Shown here piece by piece: positions 17,401 to 27,754 of a DNA stretch of 64,000 nt; position 1 is the first letter of the stretch; each line of letters starts with the position of its first letter. The notes under the pieces are model-generated. The model was not told the origin of the DNA. It ran no database searches and saw only the letters and a program-made list of their open reading frames with translations. The position numbers and the translations under genes are program-made. The DNA lies in assembly GCF_024362345.1 (NCBI RefSeq), contig NZ_CP101505.1:2873501-2937500 (forward strand), in the 5' to 3' direction. The stretch is from Polaribacter dokdonensis. GTDB taxonomy: Bacteria > Bacteroidota > Bacteroidia > Flavobacteriales > Flavobacteriaceae.

Positions 17401-18891
17401 TTAGTTATTCTGAGTAGAGATGAATGGGTTAAATTGAATCTCTCCTTCTGGAATTTCAAAAGTCATTCTCTCATCGTTATAAGGAATTGTAGTACCTACA
17501 AAAGATAAGTGGTTAGATCCTCTTGTAACTGAAGCTTTGTTTCTTTTTAAAGCTAAATAACTTTTTCCTTCACCCCATAACTCAATTCTAGTTTGTAAGT
17601 GAATTTCGTTCTTCAATTGTTGTCCTGATAATCCATCAATGTAAGATGCATCTGGTACTCTTTGACTAACGATAGCTTTTAATTCTGTTCTAGCCTGAGC
17701 ATCGTTTCCAGAGAAAGCAGCATATTCTGCAGCTAATAAATGCATTTCAGCAACTCTCATGTATACATAATCATCTTGTACAATTCTAGTTACACCATAA
17801 CGTGTTCTAGCAGCATTGTAAAATTTGTTTAATGGCATTAAGTGAGTATATGCACCTGGGTTATCTACAAATTGATCCTTTCTAAAGTCATTTGCAGGAA
17901 TCGCGTCATATAAGTTTTGATCCATAGATTTAGCATCTCCGAATGCAGGGTAACTGTATGCGAAATAATCCATTTGACCCCACCATGAAACTAATCCTAA
18001 ACCAATTTCATCATTTAAGTCAACACCCCACATCCATCCTGGAGTATTTACATTTGTAAATCCACCAGTAATTTCTGAAGAACTCATTAAAGTATATCCA
18101 GTCATAGCAGCTTTTGCCATGTTGTATGCTTTAGTGTAATCTGTACCTCTTGCACCTAATACATAAGCATAAATACCTTGAGCAACTTGTTTGTTGATTT
18201 CAGTTTTATTAGATCTTGAATAGCCGTCTAAATAAGAGATAGCTTCAGTTAAATCTTGCTCCATTAAGTCATATATTTCAGAAGCAGCTACTTTAGGACC
18301 ATTTAAGTCTGTTGCACTTCTATAGATAGGTAGAATTTCTTCTGCTCCATCATATTCTTTTTGGAAATACTGAGCTAAGTAAAAGTAAGAATGAGCACGT
18401 AAAGCTTTTGCTTGACCCATAATTGCTTTGTTTGCTGCACTTTCTGGTACAACATCTGTTCCTCCTAAACCATCAATTACTTCGTTACAACCTCTTACAA
18501 TTCTGAAGTAGTGTCTCCAAACTTGTCTGTTGTCACCAAATGTAAAGTCTAATGGTGCTTGATATTCAGTAATAGAAGCTCTATACCATCCGTAAGTACT
18601 TGTACTTAGGGCCATATCACTTGATAACATATCACCAAAAATATCATAAGCCTTCTGTCCAAAGTCATCATGTCCTGATGTACCTCCAGAACCGAAAGTA
18701 AATGTTAAAGTATAAACACCACCCATTAATGCTCCTGTTACTTCAGGATCAATATTAGATGCCTGCTCTAATTGAGCAGATGTTAAAGAAGCTGACCCTT
18801 CAAGGGCTGGCTTCTCTAGAAAATCGTCTCCACAGCTCACTGTTGATATCGCTAATGCAGAGAGTAATCCGAATTTAATTAATTTATTCAT
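17401..18891 (-). CDS. SusD/RagB-family nutrient-binding lipoprotein
   Basis: Outer-membrane lipoprotein that acts as the lid on the SusC channel and captures substrate. 496 residues with a lipobox (AISTVSCGDDFLEKP, Cys20). The tetratricopeptide-like helical core includes QVWRHYFRIVRGCNEVIDGL and AKALRAHSYFYLAQYFQ, and the C-terminal SusD segment has RMTFEIPEGEIQFNP. It lies 25 nt downstream of susC in the same transcript. No glycoside hydrolase or peptidase is nearby, so the ligand class cannot be read from context. Confidence 0.95.
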   Translation of the reverse strand: MNKLIKFGLLSALAISTVSCGDDFLEKPALEGSASLTSAQLEQASNIDPEVTGALMGGVYTLTFTFGSGGTSGHDDFGQKAYDIFGDMLSSDMALSTSTYGWYRASITEYQAPLDFTFGDNRQVWRHYFRIVRGCNEVIDGLGGTDVVPESAANKAIMGQAKALRAHSYFYLAQYFQKEYDGAEEILPIYRSATDLNGPKVAASEIYDLMEQDLTEAISYLDGYSRSNKTEINKQVAQGIYAYVLGARGTDYTKAYNMAKAAMTGYTLMSSSEITGGFTNVNTPGWMWGVDLNDEIGLGLVSWWGQMDYFAYSYPAFGDAKSMDQNLYDAIPANDFRKDQFVDNPGAYTHLMPLNKFYNAARTRYGVTRIVQDDYVYMRVAEMHLLAAEYAAFSGNDAQARTELKAIVSQRVPDASYIDGLSGQQLKNEIHLQTRIELWGEGKSYLALKRNKASVTRGSNHLSFVGTTIPYNDERMTFEIPEGEIQFNPFISTQNN

Positions 18892-18916
18892 GTTTTTTTA
18901 AATTTAAATTTTATTA

Positions 18917-21900
18917 TTAAAATTTCACTCTAACACCTAATGTCATTGTAGTCATTGGTGCATATAATCTTCGACCAGAGTTTCCTGACTCACTTGTGCT
19001 TGGTAGGAAACCTTGACGTGCAGTAGCATTAAATAAGTTATCTGCAGAGAACCAAATATTCACTGTTTGTACAGATATTTTATCTAAATATTGTTTTGGT
19101 ATGTTATATCCGATATTTACGTTGTTTAATGCAATGAAATCTGTTGATGTAATAAATCTAGTTGAAGTAGAAGTACCGTTTACAATCGCGTTATCTGTTA
19201 AAGCAGGAACATCAGTAATGTCTCCTGGGTTTTGCCATCTGTTAGCTATATCTTTGTGGTAATTGTTACCTACTGCTCCAAAACGATCAGACATTAATTC
19301 TGCGTATTGAGCATCGTAAGCGTAACCTCCTAAACTATAAGTAAACTGAGTTCCAAAGTTAAAGTTACCTAATTTACCAGATAAACGGAAAGCACCTCTT
19401 ACATCAGCAATTGCAGATTTATCTGCATATACATCAGATGCATCAGAATAAGTCTTTGTTACAGTCTTCTTGATGTTTGCACCAGGAACTTTAATTTGGT
19501 ATTCTACGATAGAACCAGTGTTATTGATTACTGCAGGATCTGCAGGAACCCAAGATCCACTAGAGTATGAAGATGGCTCACCAGCGTCTAAAACACCGTT
19601 GTTGTTAACATCATCATAGTATTGGTACCACATTGGAGCACCATCAGCAGGATCTACACCAGCCCACTCTCTCATATAGAAGTCAAAGATTGATCTTCCT
19701 TCTGATCTTGCATAAAAACCACTTGGAGTTAATAATTGAGGCTCGTTAGTAGCTGGATCTAATGGCATAGTTAAGATTTCGTTATTTACGATTTCACCAT
19801 TAACAGATAAATCTAAAGTAAAATCTTTGTTGTCCACTAAATGTCCAGTAATATCAAATTCTAAACCAGAGTTAACTAATTCACCATCATTTACTGTAAT
19901 TGAAGAGATACCTTGAGAAGGACCTACAAAACGGTTAAAGATTAAGTTATCAGTTAATTTATTATAGTAATCTAAATTTACATCTAAATATTTACCAAAG
20001 CTCATTTCAGCACCAACTTGGAACTGGTTTGTAGTTTCCCAAGTTAAATCTGGGTTACCATTTGCACCTGGAGCTAAAGAAATACTTCCTCCTAAGTTAC
20101 CACCGTTAAATGTATTGTATCCTGAGAAGAATCCAACACCAGCTTGATCACCAGTAATACCATAAGATGCTTTTAATTTTAAATAGCTTATGAAACTGTC
20201 TTGTAAAAAGTCTTCGTTACTTACAATCCAAGAAGCACCTACAGAACCAAAAGTTCCCCATTTGTCATTCACGAATCTTGAAGATCCATCCGCTCTTACA
20301 GAAGCAGAGAAGTAATACTTTTGATCAAAGTTGTAGTTAAACTGGCTAAAGTAAGACTCAATAGTAAATCCACTTGTAGAACCAGAAGGTAAACCTAAAC
20401 TAGACTGAAAGTTGTCTAAATCATATAAGAATGGACTAATTTGTAATCCTTTAGAAGCAGAAGCAAAATTTTGCTCAAAGTCATTACTTTCATGGGCTAC
20501 TAAAGCATCAAATGAATGATTTCCCCAAGTATTGTTATACTTAATGATTTGTAAAATATTTTGTGTTAAACTAGAAAAGTCATTGATTGTAATGTCTCCA
20601 CTTGTTGCTTGACCACCACCATAAAATTTATTTGTGTAGTCTCTGTTCTTTTGTGTAGCATATTGTACACCATATCTAATTTCAGCAGATAAATTGTCAG
20701 TAAATTTGAAAGTAGCTGAGAAGTTACCATTCATTTCATGACGATCAGTTCCGTTAAAATCATATTTTGCAGATCCAATTGGGTTTAATCCATTTGCATT
20801 TGGTCTATCTCTAAAACCAGATAAAGAACCATAATCATATTGGAATCCTCCATAAAATAAATCTGGTACTAATTCAGCGTTATCGTCTCTTAAAAATACA
20901 GGGAAGATAGGCGCCATTTTATCAGCAAATTCGAATACGTTTTCAGAACCAGCAATTTGACCATTTGCAATATTTTCTGAATATGCATAACCAATGTTAC
21001 TGTTTAACTTTAACCATGGTTTAACATCACTAGTTAAGTTTAAACGAGTAGTATATCTCTTGAAACTAGTGTTAATTGAATATCCGTTATCATCTAAGTA
21101 ACCAAAAGAAGCAAAATATCTAGTATCTTGATTTCCTCCACCCATTCTTAAGTTTGTTTCAGTTCTAATCGCTGAATCAAATGCAACATCTGCATATCTT
21201 AAAGGAGTGTATTTTCTTGTAACTCCTGGACGAACTGTACCTGTTGTTGGATCGATTAAATCTGCACCACTTGTTACATTCCACATGTTGTATCCTGGAG
21301 CAACGTAGTTACCTGTAAATAAATTTGCATTTGCAAATGCTACTGGATCAGGGTTTCCTGTTACAACTCCTCTGTTCTTAATACCTTCCCAAACATAACC
21401 AATATATTCTTCAGGGTTAGTAACAACATCATATCTTGGAATTAATTGATCGTTAACACCTGTTTTGATATCTACCTCAATATATGAGTTTGAAGCACTA
21501 CCACCTTTAGTAGTAATTAATACAACACCATTTGCACCTCTAGAACCGTAAATTGCAGTTGCAGTTGCATCTTTTAAGATCGTTGTACTAGCAATGTCAC
21601 TTGGGTTAATAGAATTGATACTACCAGAAAAAGGCACACCATCAACAACGTATAATGGAGCTCTGTTACCATTTACAGACCCATAACCTCTAATTCTAAT
21701 TGCACCTACAGTACCTGGTTGTCCAGAACTGTTAATTACAGTTACCCCTGCAACCTCACCTGTTAAGGCTTGAGACACATTAGAGAAGTTTTTTACTTCT
21801 AATTGCTCTTGTTTTACAACTGCAGCTGTACCAACGAAAGCTTGTTTTGTTGAAGTACCATAACCTACAACAACAATCTCATCTAAAACATTTGCATCTT

Positions 21901-22186
21901 CTGCTAACTTTACGTTAATAACGTTAGAAGATCCAACTGTTCTTTCACTTGCTTTGTACCCTAAGTATCTAAATACTAAAACATCTCCTGTTTTAGCTTG
22001 GATAGAATACTTACCGTCAAAATCAGTTTCTGTACCTTTAGTACTTCCTTTAATTATAACACTAACTCCTGGTAAACTTCCTGATTCATCAGAAACCGTA
22101 CCTGAAACAGTCTTTTCTTGTGCAAAGGATATTTGCACGACAAACGCTAGTAATAGCGTTAAAATTCCATTAAACTTTGTCTTCAT
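18917..22186 (-). CDS. SusC/RagA-family TonB-linked outer-membrane transporter
   Basis: TonB-dependent outer-membrane channel, 1089 residues. Order: signal peptide (LLAFVVQISFAQ), carboxypeptidase-D-like domain (VSGTVSDESGSLPGVSV to about 100), TonB contact region with DEIVVVGYG, plug domain (IRIRGYGSVNG) and a 22-strand barrel ending LGVRVKF. The frame is open 23 codons further upstream from a TTG at 22255, but only the ATG at 22186 puts the signal peptide at the N-terminus. It is first in the susC-susD-lipoprotein operon. Linked to uptake of an oligosaccharide or peptide; no ECF sigma/anti-sigma pair is adjacent. Confidence 0.95.
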   Translation of the reverse strand: MKTKFNGILTLLLAFVVQISFAQEKTVSGTVSDESGSLPGVSVIIKGSTKGTETDFDGKYSIQAKTGDVLVFRYLGYKASERTVGSSNVINVKLAEDANVLDEIVVVGYGTSTKQAFVGTAAVVKQEQLEVKNFSNVSQALTGEVAGVTVINSSGQPGTVGAIRIRGYGSVNGNRAPLYVVDGVPFSGSINSINPSDIASTTILKDATATAIYGSRGANGVVLITTKGGSASNSYIEVDIKTGVNDQLIPRYDVVTNPEEYIGYVWEGIKNRGVVTGNPDPVAFANANLFTGNYVAPGYNMWNVTSGADLIDPTTGTVRPGVTRKYTPLRYADVAFDSAIRTETNLRMGGGNQDTRYFASFGYLDDNGYSINTSFKRYTTRLNLTSDVKPWLKLNSNIGYAYSENIANGQIAGSENVFEFADKMAPIFPVFLRDDNAELVPDLFYGGFQYDYGSLSGFRDRPNANGLNPIGSAKYDFNGTDRHEMNGNFSATFKFTDNLSAEIRYGVQYATQKNRDYTNKFYGGGQATSGDITINDFSSLTQNILQIIKYNNTWGNHSFDALVAHESNDFEQNFASASKGLQISPFLYDLDNFQSSLGLPSGSTSGFTIESYFSQFNYNFDQKYYFSASVRADGSSRFVNDKWGTFGSVGASWIVSNEDFLQDSFISYLKLKASYGITGDQAGVGFFSGYNTFNGGNLGGSISLAPGANGNPDLTWETTNQFQVGAEMSFGKYLDVNLDYYNKLTDNLIFNRFVGPSQGISSITVNDGELVNSGLEFDITGHLVDNKDFTLDLSVNGEIVNNEILTMPLDPATNEPQLLTPSGFYARSEGRSIFDFYMREWAGVDPADGAPMWYQYYDDVNNNGVLDAGEPSSYSSGSWVPADPAVINNTGSIVEYQIKVPGANIKKTVTKTYSDASDVYADKSAIADVRGAFRLSGKLGNFNFGTQFTYSLGGYAYDAQYAELMSDRFGAVGNNYHKDIANRWQNPGDITDVPALTDNAIVNGTSTSTRFITSTDFIALNNVNIGYNIPKQYLDKISVQTVNIWFSADNLFNATARQGFLPSTSESGNSGRRLYAPMTTMTLGVRVKF

Positions 22187-22527
22187 TGTATAATTATTTG
22201 AATTAATTAATGCCAAAAGTCTTAAATAAAACTTAAAAAAACAATTTTTTAACAATAATTTCTTTAAAATAATTTCATTATCTCAGTTATAGACGAAATG
22301 TTTTCAATATCCTTTCATTTAATACAGATATTTGTATTTGTTATTTTATTAAGATCCTTTTAAATGATTGGGTAAAGTGCTGTAAATGAAATTTGTATAG
22401 CTGTTCTTGATGGTTGAAAATTTCTTTTTTGGTTTAAAAAAATTTGTTGGTGATGTTTTAAATCTTTTGAATTAATGTTTACAATTAACGGAAGAATTGA
22501 TGTGGTTGATAAAAATTTAACACAATG
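22187..22527. other. Upstream region of the SusCD operon, no gene
   Basis: About 340 bases between the start of susC and the stop of the Omp85-like gene, both minus strand. It should carry the operon promoter. I did not find a perfect TAnnTTTG box in the right orientation. A weak hairpin at its distal end may terminate the upstream gene. Confidence 0.5.
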
Positions 22528-22532
22528 TTAAA
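22516..22532 (-). terminator. Possible weak terminator of the Omp85-like gene
   Basis: TTTAACA and TGTTAAA arms of 7 bp around a 3-nt loop overlap the stop codon, followed on the minus strand by TTTTTATC. All base pairs but two are A-T, so stability is low. Confidence 0.35.
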
Positions 22533-24192
22533 AATAATTTATCCAACTAATTAAAAATTTTGTGTTTTGTAATTCAAGTTTTGATGAATCGAATTTACCA
22601 GTAGCTAATGCTAAATTGATGGTGTATTTATCATTGCCAAATAAATATCCAAAACCTAAACCTATAAGAGATTTGTAATTGTTTTCTTGTTTGTAGCCTC
22701 CTATGTCTGTTATAGTGTATAGGTAAGAATTTTGGTTAGTTATGAAGCGATATTCAAAATTGAAAAAGGAAAATTGCTTTGCAAATATGCTTTGTTCGTT
22801 AAATCCTCTTATGGAGTTTGCGCCCCCAATTCTTAATAACTCATTAGTTAAGTAGTTTTTAGATTCCAACAATCCTGTTTTATTGCGAATATAAAATTGA
22901 TTTCTTTGATTGAATTTGATTAAGAAAGATAATGAGCTTTTGAAATTATATTGTTGAAACGATTGATTATCGCTTTTTCTTGATCCTATTCCAGTGGATA
23001 TTGAAAAACTCAATTCATTGTAAATGGTTTTCTCTTTAAGATTGTTGTAGTCATAATTTAATCCTATAAAATAATTATCATATTCTTTTATATCGTTGGT
23101 TATTGATTCTAGGTTTTCGGAGTTTTCTATTGAGTAAAAAGCAGAAACACTATTCTTATCATTTAAATTATATGATAAAGATGTTTTGAAATTGATATTT
23201 GTAAAAGAGCTATCTTGTCTATATAAGGAGAATGCAATTTGTGGAGTAATATTACTCTTAAATATATATGGTATGCTCGTTGATAATTTAAACTCTTGCC
23301 TTTCTTGGCCAATTCTATTCCAAAATAATTTAAATTGTTCACCGGAATTAAGAATATTGTTTAATTCTAGGTCTATATTTCCATTTAAAAGAAAGTCTCC
23401 ATTTTCTTCTGTGGCAAAATTCACTAAGGCATCTAAACTGTTATTTTGATTTTTTCTTAGGTATATATATAGGATAGTCGAGTCTTTGGTGAATAATATT
23501 TCTGGTTCTTTAATTTGATCTATAAAACTTAATCTTTTAGTTAGATTTGATGTTCTTTTAATTAAGTCTTCATTAAAAATATCGCCTTTCTTTATTCTTA
23601 AATACATTTTAAGGTATACTTGCGAGAATTGCTCATAACCTCTTATGGTTATTTTATCTATTGTCCTTTTTTTAGACTCCTTGATTACTAACAATCCAAA
23701 TAGTTCATCTTTATTAAGTATAATGTTATTTATTTCTACAGAAGAAAATGATTTACCCTGTTTGTCTAGTTTAGAAGTAATGCTGGAAAGTAGTTTGTCT
23801 AGATTTTCAATGGGGATTTTTATTTTGTTGTTTTTTAATTTGTTCTTGTTAAAGTAAACAAGATAGGATGGTTTTATTTCTAAAATTATAGATGTAATTT
23901 TTTCTTTTAATGAAAAATATGCTTTAACTTTTCTATTAGTATAAATTATACTGTCTACTGTGTTTAGGAAGTATCCCCTTTTTTTTAGCTGGTTTGTTAC
24001 TCTTGTAATCTCATTTTCTATCGATGTTGAATCTTTGTGTTTATTCGGATAATTAATTTCAGATAAAACAATGTTTTCTTTCTTAACTTTTGAAAGTAAT
24101 TTTAATTCAAAATCCTGGCTATTAATTTCAGTTATATTATATAGTATGAATACAATAGTGATAAGAAAAGCAAGTTTTGTGTTTGAATTCAT
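22528..24192 (-). CDS. Omp85/BamA-superfamily outer-membrane protein
   Basis: 554 residues with a signal peptide (ending about NSQDF), a POTRA-like stretch at about 180-250 (KKRTIDKITIRGYEQF... GDIFNEDL) preceded by a less clear repeat, and a C-terminal 16-strand barrel. The Omp85 lid-loop motif is IRGF in GGANSIRGFNEQS. It is shorter than BamA (five POTRA, about 800 residues), so it is more likely a TamA- or TpsB-like Omp85 relative. Partner and cargo are unknown. Monocistronic from a TACTTTTG box at 24214-24221. Confidence 0.85.
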   Translation of the reverse strand: MNSNTKLAFLITIVFILYNITEINSQDFELKLLSKVKKENIVLSEINYPNKHKDSTSIENEITRVTNQLKKRGYFLNTVDSIIYTNRKVKAYFSLKEKITSIILEIKPSYLVYFNKNKLKNNKIKIPIENLDKLLSSITSKLDKQGKSFSSVEINNIILNKDELFGLLVIKESKKRTIDKITIRGYEQFSQVYLKMYLRIKKGDIFNEDLIKRTSNLTKRLSFIDQIKEPEILFTKDSTILYIYLRKNQNNSLDALVNFATEENGDFLLNGNIDLELNNILNSGEQFKLFWNRIGQERQEFKLSTSIPYIFKSNITPQIAFSLYRQDSSFTNINFKTSLSYNLNDKNSVSAFYSIENSENLESITNDIKEYDNYFIGLNYDYNNLKEKTIYNELSFSISTGIGSRKSDNQSFQQYNFKSSLSFLIKFNQRNQFYIRNKTGLLESKNYLTNELLRIGGANSIRGFNEQSIFAKQFSFFNFEYRFITNQNSYLYTITDIGGYKQENNYKSLIGLGFGYLFGNDKYTINLALATGKFDSSKLELQNTKFLISWINYF

Positions 24193-24213
24193 GATTTATT
24201 GAAGAGTACTTTT

Positions 24214-24221
24214 CAAAAGTA
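24214..24221 (-). promoter_or_regulatory. Promoter of the Omp85-like gene
   Basis: Minus-strand TACTTTTG, a perfect -7 box, 21 nt upstream of the ATG. A TTTG (-33-like, plus-strand CAAA at 24243-24246) lies 21 nt further upstream, within the usual spacing. Confidence 0.7.
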
Positions 24222-24277
24222 AATGTTTTGTTTTAAACAACTCAAAAAAATGATTTTTAAAAAATAACTTACTGATA

Positions 24278-24308
24278 TTTGAATAATTAGAAATTAATCG
24301 TACATTTG
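24278..24308 (+). promoter_or_regulatory. Promoter of the rpsL-rpsG-fusA-rpsJ operon
   Basis: TTTG at 24278-24281, a 19-nt spacer, then TACATTTG at 24301-24308: both elements of the Bacteroidetes housekeeping promoter, 57 nt before the rpsL ATG. Confidence 0.88.
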
Positions 24309-24365
24309 CGGACTCTTAAAAAAGAGCAGAGTTTAATTATAAACGAAAAACAGTAATTATTTAGT

Positions 24366-24740
24366 ATGCCAACTATTCAACAATTAGTTCGTAAAGGAAG
24401 AACCAAAATAACTAAGAAGAGTAAATCGGCTGCTTTGCAGGGAAGTCCTCAAAGACGTGGAGTTTGTACACGTGTTTACACTACAACACCAAAGAAACCT
24501 AATTCAGCAATGCGTAAAGTTGCCAGAGTTAGATTAACAAATGGTAATGAGATAAACGCATACATTCCAGGTGAGGGTCATAACTTACAAGAGCACTCGA
24601 TAGTATTAGTTAGAGGTGGAAGGGTAAAAGATTTACCAGGTGTTAAATATCACGTGGTACGTGGAGCATTAGATACAGCAGGTGTTGAGGGTAGAACTCA
24701 ACGTAGGTCTAAGTATGGTGCAAAACGCCCAAAAAAGTAA
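24366..24740 (+). CDS. rpsL: 30S ribosomal protein S12
   Basis: 124 residues, the normal length. It lies at the decoding centre of the 30S subunit. The conserved loop [12 protein letters not shown] has Lys at both central positions, the wild-type state at the site where streptomycin-resistance substitutions occur, and [11 protein letters not shown] is also intact. First gene of the str operon, directly behind a strong promoter; rpsG follows after 26 nt. Confidence 0.99.
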   Translation: MPTIQQLVRKGRTKITKKSKSAALQGSPQRRGVCTRVYTTTPKKPNSAMRKVARVRLTNGNEINAYIPGEGHNLQEHSIVLVRGGRVKDLPGVKYHVVRGALDTAGVEGRTQRRSKYGAKRPKK

Positions 24741-24766
24741 AATTAGTAACTTTTTTAATGTAAAAC

Positions 24767-25246
24767 ATGAGAAAAAGAGCAGCAAAAAAAAGAGTCTTAT
24801 TACCAGATCCAAAATTTAATGATCAGTTAGTAACACGTTTCGTGAATAACTTAATGTGGAGTGGTAAGAAGTCAGTAGCATTCAAAGTATTTTATGATGC
24901 GTTAGATATCGTAGAAGAAAGAAAAGGAGAAGGTGAGGAGAAATCTGCCTTAGAGATTTGGAAAGATGGTTTATCTAATGTTATGCCTCACGTAGAAGTT
25001 CGTTCAAGACGAGTTGGTGGAGCAACATTTCAGATACCAATGCAAATTAGACCAGACAGAAAAGTGTCTATGGCAATTAAATGGATGATTTTATATACTC
25101 GTAAGAGAAATGAAAAAACCATGGCACAGCGTTTAGCAGCTGAAATTTTAGCTGCGGCTAAAGAAGAAGGTGCTGCTGTTAAGAAAAGAGTAGATACTCA
25201 TAAAATGGCAGAAGCAAACAAAGCATTCTCACACTTTAGATTTTAA
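24767..25246 (+). CDS. rpsG: 30S ribosomal protein S7
   Basis: 159 residues. Organises the head of the 30S subunit and the E-site exit. It starts [17 protein letters not shown], and the conserved [16 protein letters not shown] binds 16S rRNA. fusA begins 5 nt downstream, the usual str-operon order. Confidence 0.99.
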   Translation: MRKRAAKKRVLLPDPKFNDQLVTRFVNNLMWSGKKSVAFKVFYDALDIVEERKGEGEEKSALEIWKDGLSNVMPHVEVRSRRVGGATFQIPMQIRPDRKVSMAIKWMILYTRKRNEKTMAQRLAAEILAAAKEEGAAVKKRVDTHKMAEANKAFSHFRF

Positions 25247-25251
25247 TAGAA

Positions 25252-27369
25252 ATGGCTAGAGATTTAAAATATACAAGAAATATTGGTATTGCAGCACACA
25301 TTGATGCTGGTAAGACAACAACTACAGAGCGTGTATTGTATTATACAGGGGTTTCTCATAAGATTGGAGAAGTTCATGATGGTGCAGCTACTATGGACTG
25401 GATGGAGCAAGAGCAAGAAAGAGGTATTACAATTACTTCTGCTGCTACAACTTGTACTTGGCAGTTTCCATTAGAAAACGCTGAGCCAACACCAGAAACA
25501 AAAGGATATCATTTTAATATTATTGATACTCCTGGTCACGTAGATTTTACTGTTGAGGTAAATAGATCATTACGTGTATTAGATGGTTTGGTTTTCTTGT
25601 TTTCTGCTGTTGATGGTGTAGAGCCGCAATCAGAAACAAACTGGAGATTAGCTGATAACTATAAAGTTCCAAGAATTGGGTTCGTTAACAAAATGGATCG
25701 ACAAGGTTCTGACTTTTTAGGTGTTTGTCAGCAAGTAAAAGATATGTTAAAATCTAATGCTGTACCAATCGTTTTAAACATTGGTGAAGAGGATGATTTT
25801 AAAGGAATTATTGATTTAGTAAAAAATCGTGCTATTGTATGGCATGATCATACTCAAGGAGCAACTTTCGATGTTATCGAAATTCCTGAGGAGTTAAAAG
25901 CTGAAGCAAAAAAATATAGAGCTTTATTAATTGAAGAAGTAGCAAGTTACGATGAGAACTTACTAGAAAAATTCATGGAGGATGAAGATTCTATTACAGA
26001 AGAAGAAGTGCATGCTGCATTAAGAGCTGCTGTTATGGATATGGCTATCATACCTATGATTTGTGGTTCAGCATTCAAAAATAAAGGTGTTCAGTTCTTA
26101 TTAGATGCTGTTTGTCGTTATTTACCTTCTCCTACAGATAAAGAAGGTATTGTGGGTGTTAACCCAGATACAGATGAGCAAGAATTACGTAAGCCAGATG
26201 TAAAAGAGCCTTTTGCTGCTTTAGCATTTAAGATTGCTACAGATCCTTTTGTAGGTCGTTTAGCATTTTTTAGAGCTTATTCAGGTCGTTTAGATGCTGG
26301 TTCTTATGTTTTAAATAACAGATCTAACAAGAAAGAGCGTATTTCACGTATTTATCAAATGCATGCTAATAAGCAAAATGCAATTGACTTTATTGAGGCT
26401 GGAGATATTGGTGCTGCTGTAGGTTTTAAATCTATTAAAACAGGAGATACTTTATCTGATGAAAAGCATCCTATTGTTTTAGAATCTATGGATTTTCCAG
26501 ATCCAGTAATAGGTATCGCTGTTGAGCCAAAAACTAAAGCGGACGTGGATAAGTTAGGTATTGGTTTAGGTAAATTAGCAGAAGAAGATCCTACGTTTAC
26601 AGTAAGAACAGATGAAGCTTCAGGTCAGACAATTATTTCTGGTATGGGTGAATTACACTTAGACGTAATTGTAGATCGTTTAAAGCGTGAATTTAAGGTT
26701 GAAGTTAATCAAGGACAACCACAAGTAGAGTATAAAGAAGCTATTACAGCATCTGCAGATCACAGAGAGGTTTATAAAAAACAATCTGGAGGACGTGGAA
26801 AATTTGCTGATATCGTATTTACTATGGAGCCTGCAGATGAAGGTGTTCAAGGATTACAGTTTGAGTCTATTATTAAAGGTGGTAACGTTCCTAAAGAATT
26901 TGTTCCTTCTGTAGAAAAAGGATTCAAAGAAGCTATGAGAAATGGTCCTTTAGCTGGTTATGAGATGGACTCTATGAAGGTTACTTTAAAGGATGGATCA
27001 TTCCATGCAGTGGATTCAGATCAACTATCTTTTGAGTTAGCTGCAAAATTAGGATTTAAAGCTGCTGCAAAAGCTGCAAAAGCGAAAATCATGGAGCCGT
27101 TAATGAAGTTAGAAGTATTAACTCCAGAGGAAAACATGGGAGATATTGTTGGTGATCTTAACAGAAGAAGAGGTCAAGTAAATGATATGTCAGATAGAGC
27201 TGGTGCTAAAGTTGTAAAAGCTGTAGTTCCATTATCAGAAATGTTTGGTTATGTTACTGCTTTAAGAACAATGTCTTCAGGTAGAGCAACATCAACAATG
27301 GAATTTTCTCACTATGCAGAAACTCCTTCTAATATTTCAGAAGAAGTAATAGCTGCTGCTAAAGGATAA
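25252..27369 (+). CDS. fusA: Elongation factor G
   Basis: Translocation GTPase, 705 residues. G1 is AHIDAGKTT near 15-23, G2 the RGITI switch, G3 DTPGH and G4 NKMDR; domain IV and the C-terminal domain V ([17 protein letters not shown]) are complete. It is flanked by rpsG and rpsJ in one operon. A single copy is seen in this window. Confidence 0.99.
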   Translation: MARDLKYTRNIGIAAHIDAGKTTTTERVLYYTGVSHKIGEVHDGAATMDWMEQEQERGITITSAATTCTWQFPLENAEPTPETKGYHFNIIDTPGHVDFTVEVNRSLRVLDGLVFLFSAVDGVEPQSETNWRLADNYKVPRIGFVNKMDRQGSDFLGVCQQVKDMLKSNAVPIVLNIGEEDDFKGIIDLVKNRAIVWHDHTQGATFDVIEIPEELKAEAKKYRALLIEEVASYDENLLEKFMEDEDSITEEEVHAALRAAVMDMAIIPMICGSAFKNKGVQFLLDAVCRYLPSPTDKEGIVGVNPDTDEQELRKPDVKEPFAALAFKIATDPFVGRLAFFRAYSGRLDAGSYVLNNRSNKKERISRIYQMHANKQNAIDFIEAGDIGAAVGFKSIKTGDTLSDEKHPIVLESMDFPDPVIGIAVEPKTKADVDKLGIGLGKLAEEDPTFTVRTDEASGQTIISGMGELHLDVIVDRLKREFKVEVNQGQPQVEYKEAITASADHREVYKKQSGGRGKFADIVFTMEPADEGVQGLQFESIIKGGNVPKEFVPSVEKGFKEAMRNGPLAGYEMDSMKVTLKDGSFHAVDSDQLSFELAAKLGFKAAAKAAKAKIMEPLMKLEVLTPEENMGDIVGDLNRRRGQVNDMSDRAGAKVVKAVVPLSEMFGYVTALRTMSSGRATSTMEFSHYAETPSNISEEVIAAAKG

Positions 27370-27387
27370 TCTACTAAAATAAATAAG

Positions 27388-27693
27388 ATGAGTCAAAAAA
27401 TTAGAATAAAATTAAAGTCTTACGATTATAATTTGGTAGATAAATCTGCTGAAAAAATTGTAAAGACTGTTAAAAGTACTGGTGCTATTGTTAATGGTCC
27501 AATACCTTTACCAACACATAAAAAGATTTTTACGGTTTTACGTTCACCTCACGTGAATAAAAAATCTAGAGAGCAATTTCAATTAGCTGCTTACAAAAGA
27601 TTATTAGACATTTATAGTTCTTCTTCGAAAACTATTGATGCTTTAATGAAGCTTGAGTTACCAAGTGGTGTTGAAGTTGAAATCAAAGTATAA
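27388..27693 (+). CDS. rpsJ: 30S ribosomal protein S10
   Basis: 101 residues, with the conserved [20 protein letters not shown] loop. It also serves as NusE in transcription antitermination. Here it ends the str operon: a strong terminator follows and rplC has its own promoter, so S10 is transcriptionally separated from the rest of the 'S10 operon'. Confidence 0.99.
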   Translation: MSQKIRIKLKSYDYNLVDKSAEKIVKTVKSTGAIVNGPIPLPTHKKIFTVLRSPHVNKKSREQFQLAAYKRLLDIYSSSSKTIDALMKLELPSGVEVEIKV

Positions 27694-27703
27694 GTAACGT
27701 TTT

Positions 27704-27745
27704 AAAACTTTTGATTTAACAATTTTGTTAAATCAAAAGTTTTTT
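27704..27745 (+). terminator. Terminator of the str operon
   Basis: A perfect 18-bp stem (arms 27704-27721 and 27726-27743; the first reads AAAACTTTTGATTTAACA) with an ATTT loop, 10 nt after the rpsJ stop. The 3' arm ends in a T-run that merges with the -7 box of the next operon. Confidence 0.92.
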
Positions 27746-27754
27746 ATACTTTTG
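27723..27754 (+). promoter_or_regulatory. Promoter of the rplC (S10/spc) operon
   Basis: TTTTG at 27723-27727 (within the terminator loop), a 19-nt spacer and a perfect TACTTTTG -7 box at 27747-27754. The -33 element therefore overlaps the terminator hairpin of the upstream operon. Confidence 0.85.

Noticed and set aside
22187..22255. Longer susC start from a TTG at 22255
   Set aside because: The extension has no signal-peptide character; the ATG at 22186 gives a clear signal peptide and the usual N-terminus.
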